From NCBI GenBank assembly GCA_905178155.1, contig CAJINV010000006.1, positions 564,398 to 628,397 of the forward strand: a stretch of DNA of 64,000 bases. The letters run 5' to 3'. Positions 31,342-43,557 of the stretch are shown here, piece after piece. Every line of letters starts with the position of its first letter. The stretch's first letter is position 1. Origin of the DNA: Amoebophrya sp. A120 (lineage: Eukaryota > Sar > Dinophyceae > Syndiniales > Amoebophryaceae). Below the pieces are notes generated by a model. It had not been told where the DNA came from. It worked only from the letters and a program-made list of their open reading frames with translations, and searched no databases. The position numbers and the translations under genes are program-made.

Positions 31342-33736
31342 GTTCCTTCTGAGAAAGAAAAACAAATCGAAACCAGAAAAAAGTTCAGCAAAGTTATTTT
31401 ACACGGCTTTCAGAGAATAAATACTCATGTTGACGGGTCGCAACTGGCAGGGATCTGAAAGTTCGTTGTAGTGGTTCTGGTTATTTTTTCTGCAGGTTAA
31501 TCATAGATAGTACAAGTAGTTGTAGCAGCCCGCTTTAAGAAATAAAACAGCTTGCAAGCATGAACTATTGGAACTAGCGGAAGAAGATTGCAGCATAGAA
31601 GCCTTGTTCTGACACTTTTCCTGCACAATCTGCATGTAGGTATTGACTACTTACACCGATGGCTGCTGCATTCACAGACGTCACACCGAAACCACCGACG
31701 AGCCGGAAGCGGCTACGGTGGGCCATATTGACTGCTGCATGAAAATACAACAACGACCGACAGGTGTGCGGAGAAGGAACAAAGGGACCACCGACTTTGC
31801 GCAGAAGGTGGTCGTGGAACTACCGACAATACATACTGAGAAGAGCACCACACCAAACCGATCATTGGATTACACAGTGGCAGGGCAGCTGGAGCTGCCA
31901 AATGCAAATATTAAAAAACCGAGCAAAAATAATAGTTGTAAACAAGTTCTTAAACTCACCGAGCCAGCTGCCAACGGCAGAACTTTCACAACGCTGAACA
32001 ACTTTTGTACTACAGGCCTGGTGTTCATCTTCTCACGGCCTAAGGGCGACCGACGCGGTTAGCTGCTCGCGTCAGCTCCTTCCGCTGGTTCGTGGTTCCA
32101 ATACGTTCTGGGGGAGAAATAGAAAATGAAAATGATATACCGGAAAGAGCATCAGATCGACTGAAAACAACACAGGCCGCAATAGTTTTTCCGATAGGTT
32201 TATTATTTGTAAGCTCTGCAAGAAACTAGTGGGGGCCTCTATTTTCTTTCCGAAACTACTGCGCGTTGTTGAAATCAATCGAGCTGTGTTGAACTAAGTA
32301 AAAAAATGACAGTGTGGGGATACTAGTCAAGACTTTTGACGGTCTACTGACTGAAATGGGGGGAGTGCTACTTGAAAATTAAATCCGACACCACCCTCTC
32401 GCGCGTTCCCTTGCAGCTCCTGTTTTTGTACTACGGAATAAACATTGTCCTAAAGATAATTTTCCTTCAGAAACTGTGGTGCATCGCCTAGACATAGTAC
32501 GACTTAGCGCGGTTCTAGTAAGGAAACTAGCGCGGTTCCAGTTCATCCTCGTGCGTGGTGTACTATTGGAAATAATTTTGATTTGAAATAACAAATCTTC
32601 CGTATACGTATTCGAATGGGATACCTTCGATAAGCTTTTATTTTCGGGATGTGCTAGAAACAAATATGGAAACCGAAACATCTTGAAAACGACCTGTGCG
32701 AGAATACTTGTAAGAGTGCCTAGTACTTGGGGACGACTACTTGTTGTTCAATGGGAATGAAATTACTTATAGAAATTTAGGGTTACTTGGTGATAGCCTA
32801 TGCTGTATCGTTGACAATGCGGTGAAAACGATGCTTTACTTCTTCGGGGAGAGCTGAAAAGATGACGTGGTGAAAAAAGATGACTCGGGGAAAGACTAAA
32901 ATTACGAGCGGTGAACATGCAAAAATGTTTTATTGGGTACTACTCGGAGGTTGAAAAATGAATGCTGTGCAGTTCTACTTTTGCGCCAAATTGATGGAGC
33001 AAAATTCTGGGGAGGTAAAATGCTAGTACTGCGGAATAGAAAGCAAGATTGGGCTTTTTACATAGGCAATATAGAATTTTTCTAGTTCCTGGGAAGTGCT
33101 GGTCTACTTTGTGCTGTAGGGTTAACTACTAGAAAAGGGTACAGCTACCTTTATTTTGCGATACAAAACTGAGTTTAGGGCGGGATACGTACTATGTGAG
33201 CAGTCAGGAAACAAAAAGTAAAAAGCGAACAAAAACCACGGTAGAAAAAGAACTGGGAAATAAAATGTAGGAAAAATAGTTCGCTCCTCAGATGAAAAAA
33301 TAACCGCCTTGGCTTCGTACCTATGCTACACTTCTCCTAGCATGTAGCCTTGTTTGTTTCCGTGCTGCTACAGCCCGTAACAACACCTCCTTAACACTCT
33401 CCTTTGTTGGAACGAATCCTGATAGATGGTTCTTGCAAAAAATGTAACAGTAAAACCGAAAAATGTAGATGTGAATCGAAAGATGCAAATAGGAAATGTC
33501 AAATGTGAAAAAGCAAAATGAAAAAAATTGAGTGAAGCTGTAAACTGGTGAAAATAAAGTGATAGATGTACTTTTAAACAAGAAATCTTCGTGTGATGAT
33601 GAAATGATGAAAATGAAAATCGAAAAATTGAAAAAAAAGTTCGTACGAAAGATGCCCGATGCACTATCTTACACAAGAACCAGACAAGGAAGAAATTTGT
33701 CTCTGTCAAAACGCCGTGTGTAGTGTCTCCTTCACC
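31342..33736. other. Spacer between genes G and H
   Basis: About 2.4 kb. Contains the doubtful plus-strand frame at 31643-32062 and a purine-rich stretch near 33.45-33.64 kb with repeated GATGAAAAT-like words. No introner elements. Confidence 0.6.
31643..32062 (+). CDS. Possible plus-strand ORF, 139 aa, hypothetical
   Basis: Open frame in the spacer upstream of gene G, the longest plus-strand frame that is not antisense to an assigned exon. It is Thr-rich and polar, with four Cys near the start (GCCIHRR, DCCMK), and has no domain I know. Codon use is not obviously odd. Every assigned gene in the window is on the other strand, which argues against it; it could also be a chance frame. Confidence 0.2.
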   Translation: MTTYTDGCCIHRRHTETTDEPEAATVGHIDCCMKIQQRPTGVRRRNKGTTDFAQKVVVELPTIHTEKSTTPNRSLDYTVAGQLELPNANIKKPSKNNSCKQVLKLTEPAANGRTFTTLNNFCTTGLVFIFSRPKGDRRG

Positions 33737-36700
33737 TCACCACGGGCACTATCATATGTAAAAACGTCCCCACCCCATAGTCGTCAAGTTGGGAACCTAG
33801 CAAGACAAATCCAGATCCACAAGTTTTGGGAGCCACGCATGAGAAGTTGCAGTTCGTAGTACGGTGCACGTTAGCAAGGACAATCGCATCACAAATCCAT
33901 CTGCTTATCGTGTTGATAGCATCACAAATTCCAAAACACGATTGGTAACGCCTGGCATGGACATGCACATTACAAATCTTCCTGTCGTCGCAAATCTGCA
34001 TGACAACTCTGGGGTGGGGACGTTTTTACTCAGGATAGGCACGCGCTCCGGTTCAGGCCTGGTGGCATCCCGTACATTCCCGACGACGATCCCCGGTTGT
34101 ATATCCTGAGCAAAAACATCCCCACCCCAAAGTTGTCATGCAGGTTCGCTGCAATAGGAATAGCAGGAGCATTTGTAATGCGCATCCACATGAGAGGCAT
34201 TTTCAATCCTGCAGTTTCGGAACTTGTAATGCTGAAAACAGGATAAGGAGATGAATTTGCCATGCGACTCTCCTTGCTAGTAGACCGCTACACTACACTA
34301 CAGCCTGCAAGAACTTGTCATGCGTGACTCCCAAAACTTTCAAGTTTGTGTTGCAAAATCCCCTCCTTGACTCTGGGGTGGGGACGTTTTTGCTCAGGAT
34401 ACGCGGACCCGCATGCCCTCGCACGTTCATCATGTGCTGGCGGCGCGCCGGCGGCGACTGCGAACCCGCCATCGAGTCAGACGGGGAGGCGCACGAGGTT
34501 GCGACGCCGGACGCGGTAGACCGGGCAGTCGGGGAACTGCATATCCAAGAAAAAAACGTTGTAAATTTGTGATGCGCAACACGCAAGATGATTGCGTCTG
34601 TCATGCTTGGCATGCATCATAGGGTCCATTAAAAAGCGTTTTCCCGTACTATCTGCGCATGACAGGTTTTGGCTGTAATGCCAGACAAATTTGTGATGCT
34701 GTTCCTCCAAAAAAATTACACCTACAATGTTTTTTTCTGTGGGATACTGCAGGTACTGAGCGCACTGAACCGATTGTTTCCTTGCGCACCCAGACCGTGC
34801 CCGATCGGGAGGTGTTGACCACCGCGAGACGAGTTGCTATTCGAATTGCTGTACCGAATCGGAACCCCATTCGCGTTCCGCTGCACCACCACATTCTTGG
34901 TCGGCCCCATCATGCTCCCAGAGCTTGAGCTGCTGTTCCCCATGCCAATCCGATTTTGGTAGGTGTAGACCTTCCACGCCTGAATGACACTCATCATCCA
35001 CTGGCCCACCGTCAGATGCGAACCCAAAATCTGCCGCAACTCATTGGTCCGCAACCCAAACCGTTGGTAGACCAGGTCTTGCAGCTTCTTCGAGGTGAGT
35101 TTCTGGCTGTTGTTGCCAGGACCAGAGTGGGATTTGCACTGGATGTAGTTCTCCAAAATCTCCTTTTTCATGAAGTAAACCACCTCTTCCGGCGTGGCTT
35201 TCTGCTCCAGAGTCAGCTGCGCTGGAACGGCGCCAACTTGTTGCAGTGGCTGAGCAGTCGTTCCGTCACCGTCTGTCGGACTGGTGGCGCCGATCGTTTG
35301 CTGGGTAACAGTGCTCAAGGAAGCAGGGGCGTTCCAGTAGGTCTTCAGAACGGGAGCTATCATTTGTAAAAACGTCCCCACCCCCGAGTTGTCATGCAGA
35401 TTTGCAATGACAGGAACAGTTGTAATGGGCATCTCCATGAGAGGAATTTCTAGTCGTGTTTTGGCATTTGTAATGCTGCAACCAGGATAATGAGATGGAT
35501 TTCTGATGCGTTTGCCCTTGCTAACCTGCACTACACTACGGACTGCAACTTGTGATGCATGAGTCCCAAAACTTCCAGGTTTGTGTTGCAAAATCCCCAT
35601 CTTGACTATGGGGTGGGGACGTTTCTACTCAGGATAGGAGCTGTCTCCTCTTCTTGGGCGGGCCCCAGATGAACTACATCAAGTTCATCTTGAGCAGCAT
35701 TCATCTGTTCCTCCGCTTGTTCGTCCGCTTGCAGCTCCGGAGGCGGTGGCGGGGGGATTTCCGAATCCGAATCCGAGTCCAAGTCCTCGACGTTGTTTTC
35801 GTCGTCGTCTTCACTCTCGATAGTGTCAACCTGCTCCTCCTTGTGATTCGCAAAAATCGCGTCCAGATCAAGCGTCAAGCCCGGCGCACCGCCAGGAACA
35901 ACAACCGGGCGACTCGCCATGGTTCCCGTTTGCTGTTGTGCCGTGGCAGAACAAAGAGAAAGGTACTCATCATGTTGCTGACCGTTGTTGTTCACACTGA
36001 TGTCCTCATCCATCGTCGACACCACCTGCAGCTGCACCTGCACGTCGATCGACGTAGTGGTTTGCTGCTCCAAAATCGACGATCCCGTCGCGGTAGAACT
36101 TTCGATTGCAATGTTGTTTAATATTTCGGGCTGCGGGGGTTGCTGGTGCTCTCCTACTTCTTGTGGGCTGCGGACATTTATTTTGGGACTCATGTCGTCC
36201 TCTGCTGGGAGATGAATTGTGGTTCCTGCACCCTCGAGAACATCGAGTTTAGCGTGCACGACACCAAACGTTGTTGTAGTAGCATCACCGGCACGACCTC
36301 CGGCCGTGTTCACACCAGGAATAGTCTCGAAGCCGTAAAAATTTTCCATGCCAAACTATCGCAAGAAAAAACGATGTTTCACTCTATACGATTTTTTTGC
36401 AAGTTTTGCATCTTTCTTCGCAGGTTTGTTCTACATGACAAAAAAAAATTTGGCATACAAGGTTCCAAAGGGAAAAGTAGACATACTAAAAAATTAACTG
36501 TCTTCGCATGTCGAGTAGCAAGACAAATCCTTCTGGGATACACTTTCTGCATTAGAAGCTATACAGTGAAACAGTTTTTGCCTGCGATACAAACATCAAA
36601 TTCTCCTCATCCTCCTCATCCTCGGGCGAAAAGTCCTCCTGCGCGGCCAGCGCCTCGTCGACGGGAGAATAAAGCTCGTCGGTCAGGTCAATGGCCTCCA

Positions 36701-39700
36701 GAACCAGTTGCTTGCGCCGGTTGGTGGAGGAGGTTTCGAGCTTGGTAGAAGTTGTCTCCCCGCCGCCATTAAGATGCTCCTGCTGTTGAGCAATCGCAAT
36801 CCTCTGGTCCGCAACAGTTACAGCCTCCTCGGTGGAAGTCGTGACTTGCACCGAAGTTGTGCTCGATAAGTGCTCGTCCACATCCTCGGTGGAAGTCGAA
36901 ATAGGCTCGGAAAAATCTTCTTCCTCTACTTCATGCTCGGGTGCTCCTTCCAGAGCTCCTCTATCAAATGCAAAAATGTCTGGGTCTGGAATGTTGTCGG
37001 GTTTGTCATGCATATTATGCATGACCCAGGATTGTGTGTGATGCATGCCCTACCATCACAGACTTTTAGAACCCTTCCTGATGCCTACTCCGCATGACAA
37101 ATGCCCTCCCCGCGTAGCACAAACTAGACTCCTCGTCTTGCTGGTCATGCAATACAGATTTTTTTAGAATCCAAATGCAGCATCACAAGTTCCAACTTTC
37201 CAGACCCAGACCTATCTGCATTCCATATCCTCCTGCAGGAAGAATTTCTTGCATTCCATTCACTAGGTCCACCTTTAATGTGTTGTTCGTACCAGCTGCA
37301 GGAGGGGTCGTCAACAGCATCTGTTGCTTCAGCAGCGACGCATTCCGCATGGCGAGTTGCTGCCTCGTCGGCTGTGCCAATTTCGAGTAAGCATTGTTGG
37401 AGGTTGCAGGAGCTGCCGGTGCTTTAGTTGTACCAGTTGCGGTAGTGCCTGAGGACACGGATGCCGCCCGAGAGGAGGTCGTGCTAGTAGCTGCACCAGC
37501 GTTCTTACAAGTTTCCTTCTTGCCACCAGTGCCACCTTGCTGAACCAGCGCCACCAGTTATCCTGAGTAAAAACGTACCCACACCAGAGTCAGGATGGGG
37601 AATCTGCTAGACAAATCAGCCAGCTTTGGTTGTTTGGCATGACAAGTTTGTCCGCGTAGTGTAGTGCTGTTTGAGCTAGTTTAGCAGCATTACAGATCTA
37701 GTATCTCGTGCTGATTGGAGCATGACAAATTTCAAAACCGCATTAGAAAATGCTTCTCATGGGGCTCCGCATGAGAAACATTTTAAGCATGCAGAGTTGC
37801 ATGACAACTATGGTGTGGGTACGTTTTTACTCAGGATACCAGTTCGTTGGACAGTTTCCGCGCCGCGGCATTCACGAGCTCCTTGCTGTTGCGGCTACTG
37901 CTGCTGTATCAAAGGTAAAAATGTCTGGGTCTAGAAGAATGTAACTTGTCATGCTAAACCTGAAGCATGCAAAAATCTGTGTTGCGTGATTACCAAAAGT
38001 CGTCCAGTTTCGACCAAGTCGGGAGGGAGTTTCTCATGCAGGATAGGCATGAGGGAGATCGCACAGAATCTGTCATGCAAGGCCCTGCATTCCAGACCTC
38101 GTGGGCCATAGAAAAGCTGCATGACAAATCTGAAAATCTTCCAGACCCAGACATTTTTGCAATCCATATGCTTCGGCTGTGCGCGGTCCGGTGCGAAGAC
38201 AACCCAGAGCGTGTCAGAACACTGTACGACGGAGCAGCAGGATAAGCAGTACTAGTTGCACCTTGTTGCTGTGACGTTGCACGCGGCTGCTGCTGCCCAT
38301 TCATTTTACCGTTGGCGAAGTATCCTGAGTAAAAATGTCCCCACCCCAGACCCAGAGTTGTCACGTAAATCTGCATGCCGAAAAAGTTTCTCATGCGGAG
38401 GAGCCCCATGAGAGCCATTTCCTAATCCTGTTTTTGGAATTTGTGATGCTAGAATCACCACGATATGCTACATCTGTGATGCTTCGGAACTAGCTAAACA
38501 GGATTACGCTACGAGGATATTAAAGCTGTCATGCGAAACAACCAGAGGTGGCTGATTTGTCTAGCGGATTTCACATTTTGACTCTGGTGTGGGGACATTT
38601 TTACTCAGGATACGAAGCTGTTGTTCATCATCATGCTCCCTTGAAGATTTTGTTGGCGTTGCTGCGCACTGTTTCGCGGGATCGACGTCGTCGGGGGGCA
38701 GAAGGTGGACCGGTTGTGTTGTTGCTGTTGCTGTTCCAGCATCATTCTGCGTTGCATGGCGGCAGACGAGACATTTTGATTTTGCTGGTGCAACATCATC
38801 GAGGTCGCATGATTAGATCCTCCCTGCTGCCGCTGCAACCGCTGGTGCGTGCCGGAAAAAGCAACGTTGACTTGGTTCGCCAGATAGTTCTTGTTCATCA
38901 TCGGAGCAGTGGCACCATTGCCATTCATCATCTGCGGATTATTCTGGTACTGTGCGCCTTGATGACCCCCGCTGGTGCTGTTGTACCCTCCACGAGAGGT
39001 GGACATCACACCTTGCGCTTGGTGCGCACCAGAAGCCCCCGCCGCGGTCGTTTTGTTATACTGCGACAGCATGTGCTGGACTGCAAGCTTCTGATTTTGG
39101 TGCGCGGATTGATGTTGGGAACTCCGCATCATTTGCGCGGCGTGCTGCGACGTCGATTGTTGATGAAAGGAGCCATGAGTTTGCTGCATATTCATCCTGC
39201 TTTGCTGCTCTTGTTGTTGTTGTGCGTAATTATTGTACTGCATGGACGAGGCAGCTGCTGCTGCAGTTATCCTGAGTAAAAACGTACCCACACCAGAGTT
39301 GTAATGCAGATCTGCAAAGACAGGAAGACTTGTAATGCGCATGCCCATGAGAGCCATTTCCAATCGTGTTTTGGAATTTGTGATGCTGTGAACAGGATGA
39401 GCAGAAGAATCTGTGATGCGGCTGCACTTGCTAACCTGCACTACACTGCACAGTGCAACCTGTCATGCGTGACTCACAAAACTCCTAGGTTTGTGTTGCA
39501 AAATCCTCATCCTGCCTCTGGTGTGGGTACGTTTTTACTCAGGATAGCAGTTGCGCTGCCCGTAGCTCGCGCAGCACTTCCCGACATGTGCCGATATCAA
39601 ATGCAAAAATGTCTGGGTCTGGATGGAAGTTTGTCATGCAGATTTTCCATGACCCATGAGGTCTGTGATGCATGCCCTAGCATCAGAGAGTCTGCGAGGG

Positions 39701-42283
39701 CTTTCTGATGCTCATACCGCATGAGAAATGCCCTCTCCGCGTAGCACAAATTGCATCTCGTATGCTCTTCATGCAATACAGATTTTTTTAGAGTCCAAAG
39801 GTAGCATCACAAGTTCCAACTTTCCAGACCCAGACACTTTTGCAATACATAGCCGACTACCACTCGCGATGTTCATGTTGTGTTGCGCGGAAGTAGAACT
39901 GTGCTGCAGCTGATTGCTGTTCTGCGCCTGCCGCTGTTGCTGCTGCGCGGGCAATGCCGTTGTAGTTGTAGTACCAGTCACGACACCAGCTGCAGGAGCA
40001 ATGGAGGTTGTTGCACTACTTGTACTCGTTGCACCACCGCTCGAAGAACTAGTAGTTGCATGTTGATTACCAGTATCAACTGCAAATATCCCTGGATGTC
40101 TGGAAGAGTCTAGACTTGTCATGCAGGTTTTCCATCATGACCCATGAGGTCTGGAATGCGGGACCTAGTCGATGACAGACTCTGTGAGGTTTCTGATTCT
40201 GTCATGCCTATCCTGTCGATGAGTAGAAACTCCCTCCCAACTCGGTCCAAAGTGGACGCCAGCTTTTGATACTCATGCAACACAGATTTTTGCATCATTC
40301 GGACTTAGCATGACAAGTTGCAAGCTTCCAGACATCCAGACATATTTGCAATCCATAACCAGCAATGATCTGCTTCGCCTCCGACACGTTCCGCATGTAG
40401 GCTTGCATTTTTATCGCCAGAAAAAACTGTCTCACTGTAAATTTGTAATGCAGAAAATGCATCGGCGAAGTGTTTGTGTTGCTACACATGCAATACAGTG
40501 GATCTTTCGCTGTGTTTTCCCCTAGGACCGTCGCATGGCAAATTTTCTCTGTCATGTAGAACAAACTTGTGATGCAAAACTTGCAAAATCCTTACCATGA
40601 AACACTTTTTTCGTGCAATAATTTTCGTGGGCTGTCCAATCTTGGAGTAGTCGACTTTCTTCTGCTGCAAGGGCTGCGCGCTTGTTTGGGCAGCTTCCGC
40701 CGTAGCCGCAGCTGCACCGGTCGTTATCGGGGGCGGCGGCGGCACCTGACGCTCCGGGCGCTGCTTGGAATGCGGACTGACGGAGGAAGTGGCCGTAGTA
40801 ATTCGGTTCAACATTTGAGGTTGCTGCTCAGAAGATGTTCCTGCTGGAGGAACAGCAGTATGCATTGCAAATATGTCTGGGTCTGGAAAAATGCTGCGTT
40901 TGTCATGCTCTGCTAGCATGACTGTCAAGTCTGTCATGCAAGGTACCCAAAAGCGCCACTTTTGTGTCGTGCAAAAACCCAGTTTCTCATGCAGAATAGG
41001 CAACACGTAGCGACTCAAAAACCTGTCATGCTGAGCCGTCATTTCTGGCGTTCTCTTGTTTCGCAAACCAGCATCACAAGTTCCCAGACCCAGACATATT
41101 TGCAATGCATAAGCAGGACCACCTCCGCCCTGTTGCTCGTCTCCGGGCACTAGCCCGAGCTTGCCCATCAGCCCGTCCGTGCTCAATGTCTGGCCGGTCT
41201 GTATAACCTGCTCAGCTGTTACCATCCCAAGCGTTACAATAGATTAGGGAAATCTGTGATGCAAGAGTGCATGCTCTAGCCCACTCTCATAGGATTGCGC
41301 ATGACAAGTTCCGGAGTCGTCCCAAACTCCACTACAATCTGGCGAAATTTGTATTGCCGAAAGTGGAACCCTCTGCGAGCCTGTCATGCTCATCATGCAA
41401 CACAAGTTGCAAAATCTACTGTAACGCTTGACATTGTAACCTTTGAGCAAGCAATAGTCTGTCCCGAGGACTTCTGGATGGTTTCCACCGTGGCCTGCAA
41501 CAGCTTCTTCATGTAAAACAACTCCTCCTGCTGCTTCCGCATCTGCTCCTCTTTTTCGGTCAATTCCTGCTTCAATTTCAGCTTCTCCGCATCCTCTTTT
41601 TTCTGCTGCTTCACAGCGGCCTGTTCGTTGTCTTCAGTTCCTTCCACCATAGCACCACCCTGGTGCTGGTCGCGGCTTTGTCCCGTGGATGAACTAGAGT
41701 CGTCTTGGTCCGTCACCAAATCGGGCGCGGCGAAAAATGGCCGCTGCTGCTCTTCTTCCTCCCGATCCCCCTCGAAGGGGATTTCGTGCTGCTGCCGCAC
41801 GGCGGTCATCTTTTGGGGAATTTCCAAATCTTCCAGCAGGCTAACCGCACGCCGAGGTGGCGCGCTGTCGTTGTAGAAAATTTGTCCGCCGGCCGGGGGA
41901 AGCTGCGTGGCCGTTGTGACCCGCGGCTGGTGGCAGTAATTCGACGACGAGTTTGAGTCCGACTCCTGCTCCGTGGTCGACAGCTCTTCGACGGCGCCGC
42001 CCGCTCCACAAGCGGAGGTTGCAGATGAAGAAAACGCTGACGGAAGGTCGGTACCAGGGCAGAATTTCAACAATCCCTGCATCCCCGAACCTACCAGCTC
42101 GACGGAAACGCCTTCCCGCTGCAGCTCCGGTTCTACTTGAAGGTGCTCCTGGAGGTCCACTTGCTCCCCCACATAGGCCGCCGCCCCGGCTCCTGCCGCT
42201 GTTGTTCCCGCGCGGGACGCAGGGCTGAAGGTGCCGCGCGCCGGCGGACTGTGACACGACATGTTTTCTTGTTTTATTGGCAA
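33737..42283 (-). CDS. Gene H: very large Gln/Asn/Ser/Thr-rich protein, about 1508 aa
   Basis: Sixteen exons: 42283-41457, 41196-41112, 40853-40621, 40406-40358, 40068-39852, 39589-39547, 39262-38613, 38315-38169, 37901-37839, 37553-37228, 36956-36590, 36351-35637, 35352-34747, 34536-34402, 34093-34038, 33744-33737. The start could also be the Met at 42262. A charged coiled coil (about 41.5-41.65 kb, KKEDAEKLKLKQELTEKEEQ) precedes long low-complexity regions rich in Gln, Asn, Met and Ser, an acidic region near 35.7-36.9 kb, and one globular-looking stretch near 35.0-35.2 kb (TPEEVVYFMKKEILENYI, LTSKKLQDLVYQRFGLRTNE, HLTVGQWMMSVIQAWKVYTY) that I cannot place. The make-up suits a scaffold or RNA/transcription regulator, but that is inference. 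All 15 introns are introners; the last lies only three codons before the stop. Confidence 0.8.
33750..34037. mobile_element. Introner family 3, 288 bp (gene H)
   Basis: Flanks GGCAC / GGCAC exact. Lies at the very end of the reading frame; removal leaves Pro-Trp-stop. Confidence 0.92.
34099..34401. mobile_element. Introner family 3, 303 bp (gene H)
   Basis: Ends TATCCTGAGCAAAAACATCC and GACGTTTTTGCTCAGGATA. Flanks TTGTA / CGCGG differ, yet element plus 5 nt keeps the frame (HAGPRRGSSSGMYG). Confidence 0.85.
34542..34746. mobile_element. Introner family 7, 205 bp (gene H)
   Basis: Flanks CTGCA / CTGCA exact. Ends TATCCAAGAAAAAAACGTTG and CAATGTTTTTTTCTGTGGGATA, the last like family 6. Confidence 0.92.
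35358..35636. mobile_element. Introner family 3, 279 bp (gene H)
   Basis: Flanks GGAGC / GGAGC exact. Ends TATCATTTGTAAAAACGTCC and GGACGTTTCTACTCAGGATA. Confidence 0.94.
36357..36589. mobile_element. Introner family 7, 233 bp (gene H)
   Basis: Flanks CAAAC / CAAAC exact. Ends TATCGCAAGAAAAAACGATG and AACAGTTTTTGCCTGCGATA. Confidence 0.92.
36962..37227. mobile_element. Introner family 1, 266 bp (gene H)
   Basis: Flanks TCCTC / TCCTC exact. Ends TATCAAATGCAAAAATGTCT and CCTATCTGCATTCCATA. Confidence 0.94.
37559..37838. mobile_element. Introner family 3, 280 bp (gene H)
   Basis: Flanks CCAGT / CCAGT exact. Ends TATCCTGAGTAAAAACGTAC and GTACGTTTTTACTCAGGATA, perfectly complementary for at least 20 bp. 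Confidence 0.95.
37907..38168. mobile_element. Introner family 1, 262 bp (gene H)
   Basis: Flanks TGCTG / TGCTT (4 of 5). Left end TATCAAAGGTAAAAATGTCT; right end CATTTTTGCAATCCATA. Confidence 0.92.
38321..38612. mobile_element. Introner family 3, 292 bp (gene H)
   Basis: Flanks CGAAG / CGAAG exact. Ends TATCCTGAGTAAAAATGTCC and GGACATTTTTACTCAGGATA. Confidence 0.95.
39268..39546. mobile_element. Introner family 3, 279 bp (gene H)
   Basis: Flanks GCAGT / GCAGT exact. Same GTACCCAC variant arm as 37559-37838, so these two may be recent sisters. Confidence 0.95.
39595..39851. mobile_element. Introner family 1, 257 bp (gene H)
   Basis: Flanks GCCGA / GCCGA exact. Only 48 bp of exon separate it from the preceding family 3 element. 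Confidence 0.94.
40074..40357. mobile_element. Introner family 1, 284 bp (gene H)
   Basis: Flanks ACCAG / ACCAG exact. Both arms carry the GGATGTCTGG / CCAGACATCC variant in place of GGGTCTGG, showing that the two arms changed together. Confidence 0.94.
40412..40620. mobile_element. Introner family 7, 209 bp (gene H)
   Basis: Flanks ATTTT / ATTTT exact. Weak inverted ends TATCGCCAGAAAAAACTGTC and CACTTTTTTCGTGCAATA. Removal joins GQPTK to MQAYMRN. Confidence 0.9.
40859..41111. mobile_element. Introner family 1, 253 bp (gene H)
   Basis: Flanks AGCAG / AGCAG exact. Ends TATGCATTGCAAATATGTCT and GACATATTTGCAATGCATA. Confidence 0.95.
41202..41456. mobile_element. Introner family 8, 255 bp (gene H)
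   Basis: Flanks GTCTG / GTCTG exact. Ends TATAACCTGCTCAGCTGTTA and TAACCTTTGAGCAAGCAATA, with an inner second arm CAAGCGTTACAATAG/CTACTGTAACGCTTG. Confidence 0.93.
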
Positions 42284-43488
42284 AAAAAAACAATGTTTAT
42301 TTTCAGTCGTCTAGTACCTGAGTAGAAGACAAGGAAGATCGATCGTGGTCACGATGTCGGGGTTCTAACTTTCGTTTTGGCACTACTGGAGAAGAACAAT
42401 ACTTGTTCACAAGAACAACTACCTTAATATCGCACCACAATTTATCCTGCGGTTGCACTCAAAGACTACTTTTAGTACCAGTATCAGTACCAGTACCAGG
42501 GAACGAAAAAGTTAGTACGAGATGAGAACAACCTTAGCTGGTGTGTGTCTGAACGATCGAAGAACAACGGGGGAGCGAATAGTACTAAAGAACGAGGAAA
42601 ACAACAACAACACGGGCTTCGGGGGGAAGTAGATGTTGCTGAAAGTAGAACTACGAGGAAATAAGCAGAATAGTAGAGAGGAACTCTAGCAGTTCTGCAC
42701 AGCCTCGAGGAGCGGGAAGGGGGAAGATAGAATTATTTGCTATGCGAGGTTGTATTGCTGAAATACGTGCTGGATGACTCCGAAAGGTCACCAAAAGCCT
42801 GGCGTGCAGAAGTGGTTTTGATTGTATTCGACAGCTTCATAAGTAGTTGTGTTTTAGTTTTCCGTTTCAATCGCGTAAAAATGATATTGTAGTGCAATAG
42901 TGGACAAAAATATTTTTTACGCATGCAGTTATTATTACTAAAGTCGTCTTGACATCACGGTAAGTAACACGAATTGCGGCACACGAATTTATTTTGCGGC
43001 ACTAGCTAGCTGCACGAACGGCAAGACGGTGGAGAAGCAGGACGAGAGAGATCAACACGGTGAGGACGATGACGACTGTAGGAATTTATCTTTACGCAAA
43101 AACGATAGTAAACGAGCAAAGCACGACCACAAGCAGCATTTCCTACGACAACGATCAGATGTCCTACGACAACGATGTACTATTCTCGCTGTACCTATTG
43201 AACGACATTTTTATAATCCGCTATTTGTTCCACAGCGTCTCTTGAGTACTTCTTCCGAGACAACTTCTTTTTCCATAGCACGCGTGAGGAGCCCAAGCTC
43301 TGAACAACGGCACGGCAGTGTGAGAAAATCAACCCTATGATCTTCAGGTTTGGTGGCTCAAGGCATGACTACTTCTTCTTATATGCGAGGCTAGTCTTCA
43401 CTAGGATACTAAGGGGACTGATGTTCGTGGTTCGTGTTTTACCATTTCCATTCTTGGCGCGGATGAACGTCGTCACTTTATATATTTT

Positions 43489-43557
43489 TAGGCCCTTGCT
43501 CGCTCTCATCATCACTATATATCATCATACACGAGGAGGAATTGCTAATTTAATACC
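43489..43557. repeat. Dispersed spacer repeat, copy 1
   Basis: TAGGCCCTTGCTCGCTCTCA then TCA, CATACACGA and ATTGCTAATTTA recur about 1.08 kb further on at 44571-44622 in the same orientation. Confidence 0.85.

Noticed and set aside
35654-36121. Plus-strand Arg/Leu-rich frame of 155 aa
   Set aside because: Antisense to the acidic part of gene H; composition explains it.
38548-39279. Plus-strand frame of 243 aa rich in Leu and His
   Set aside because: Antisense to the Gln/Asn-rich exon of gene H.
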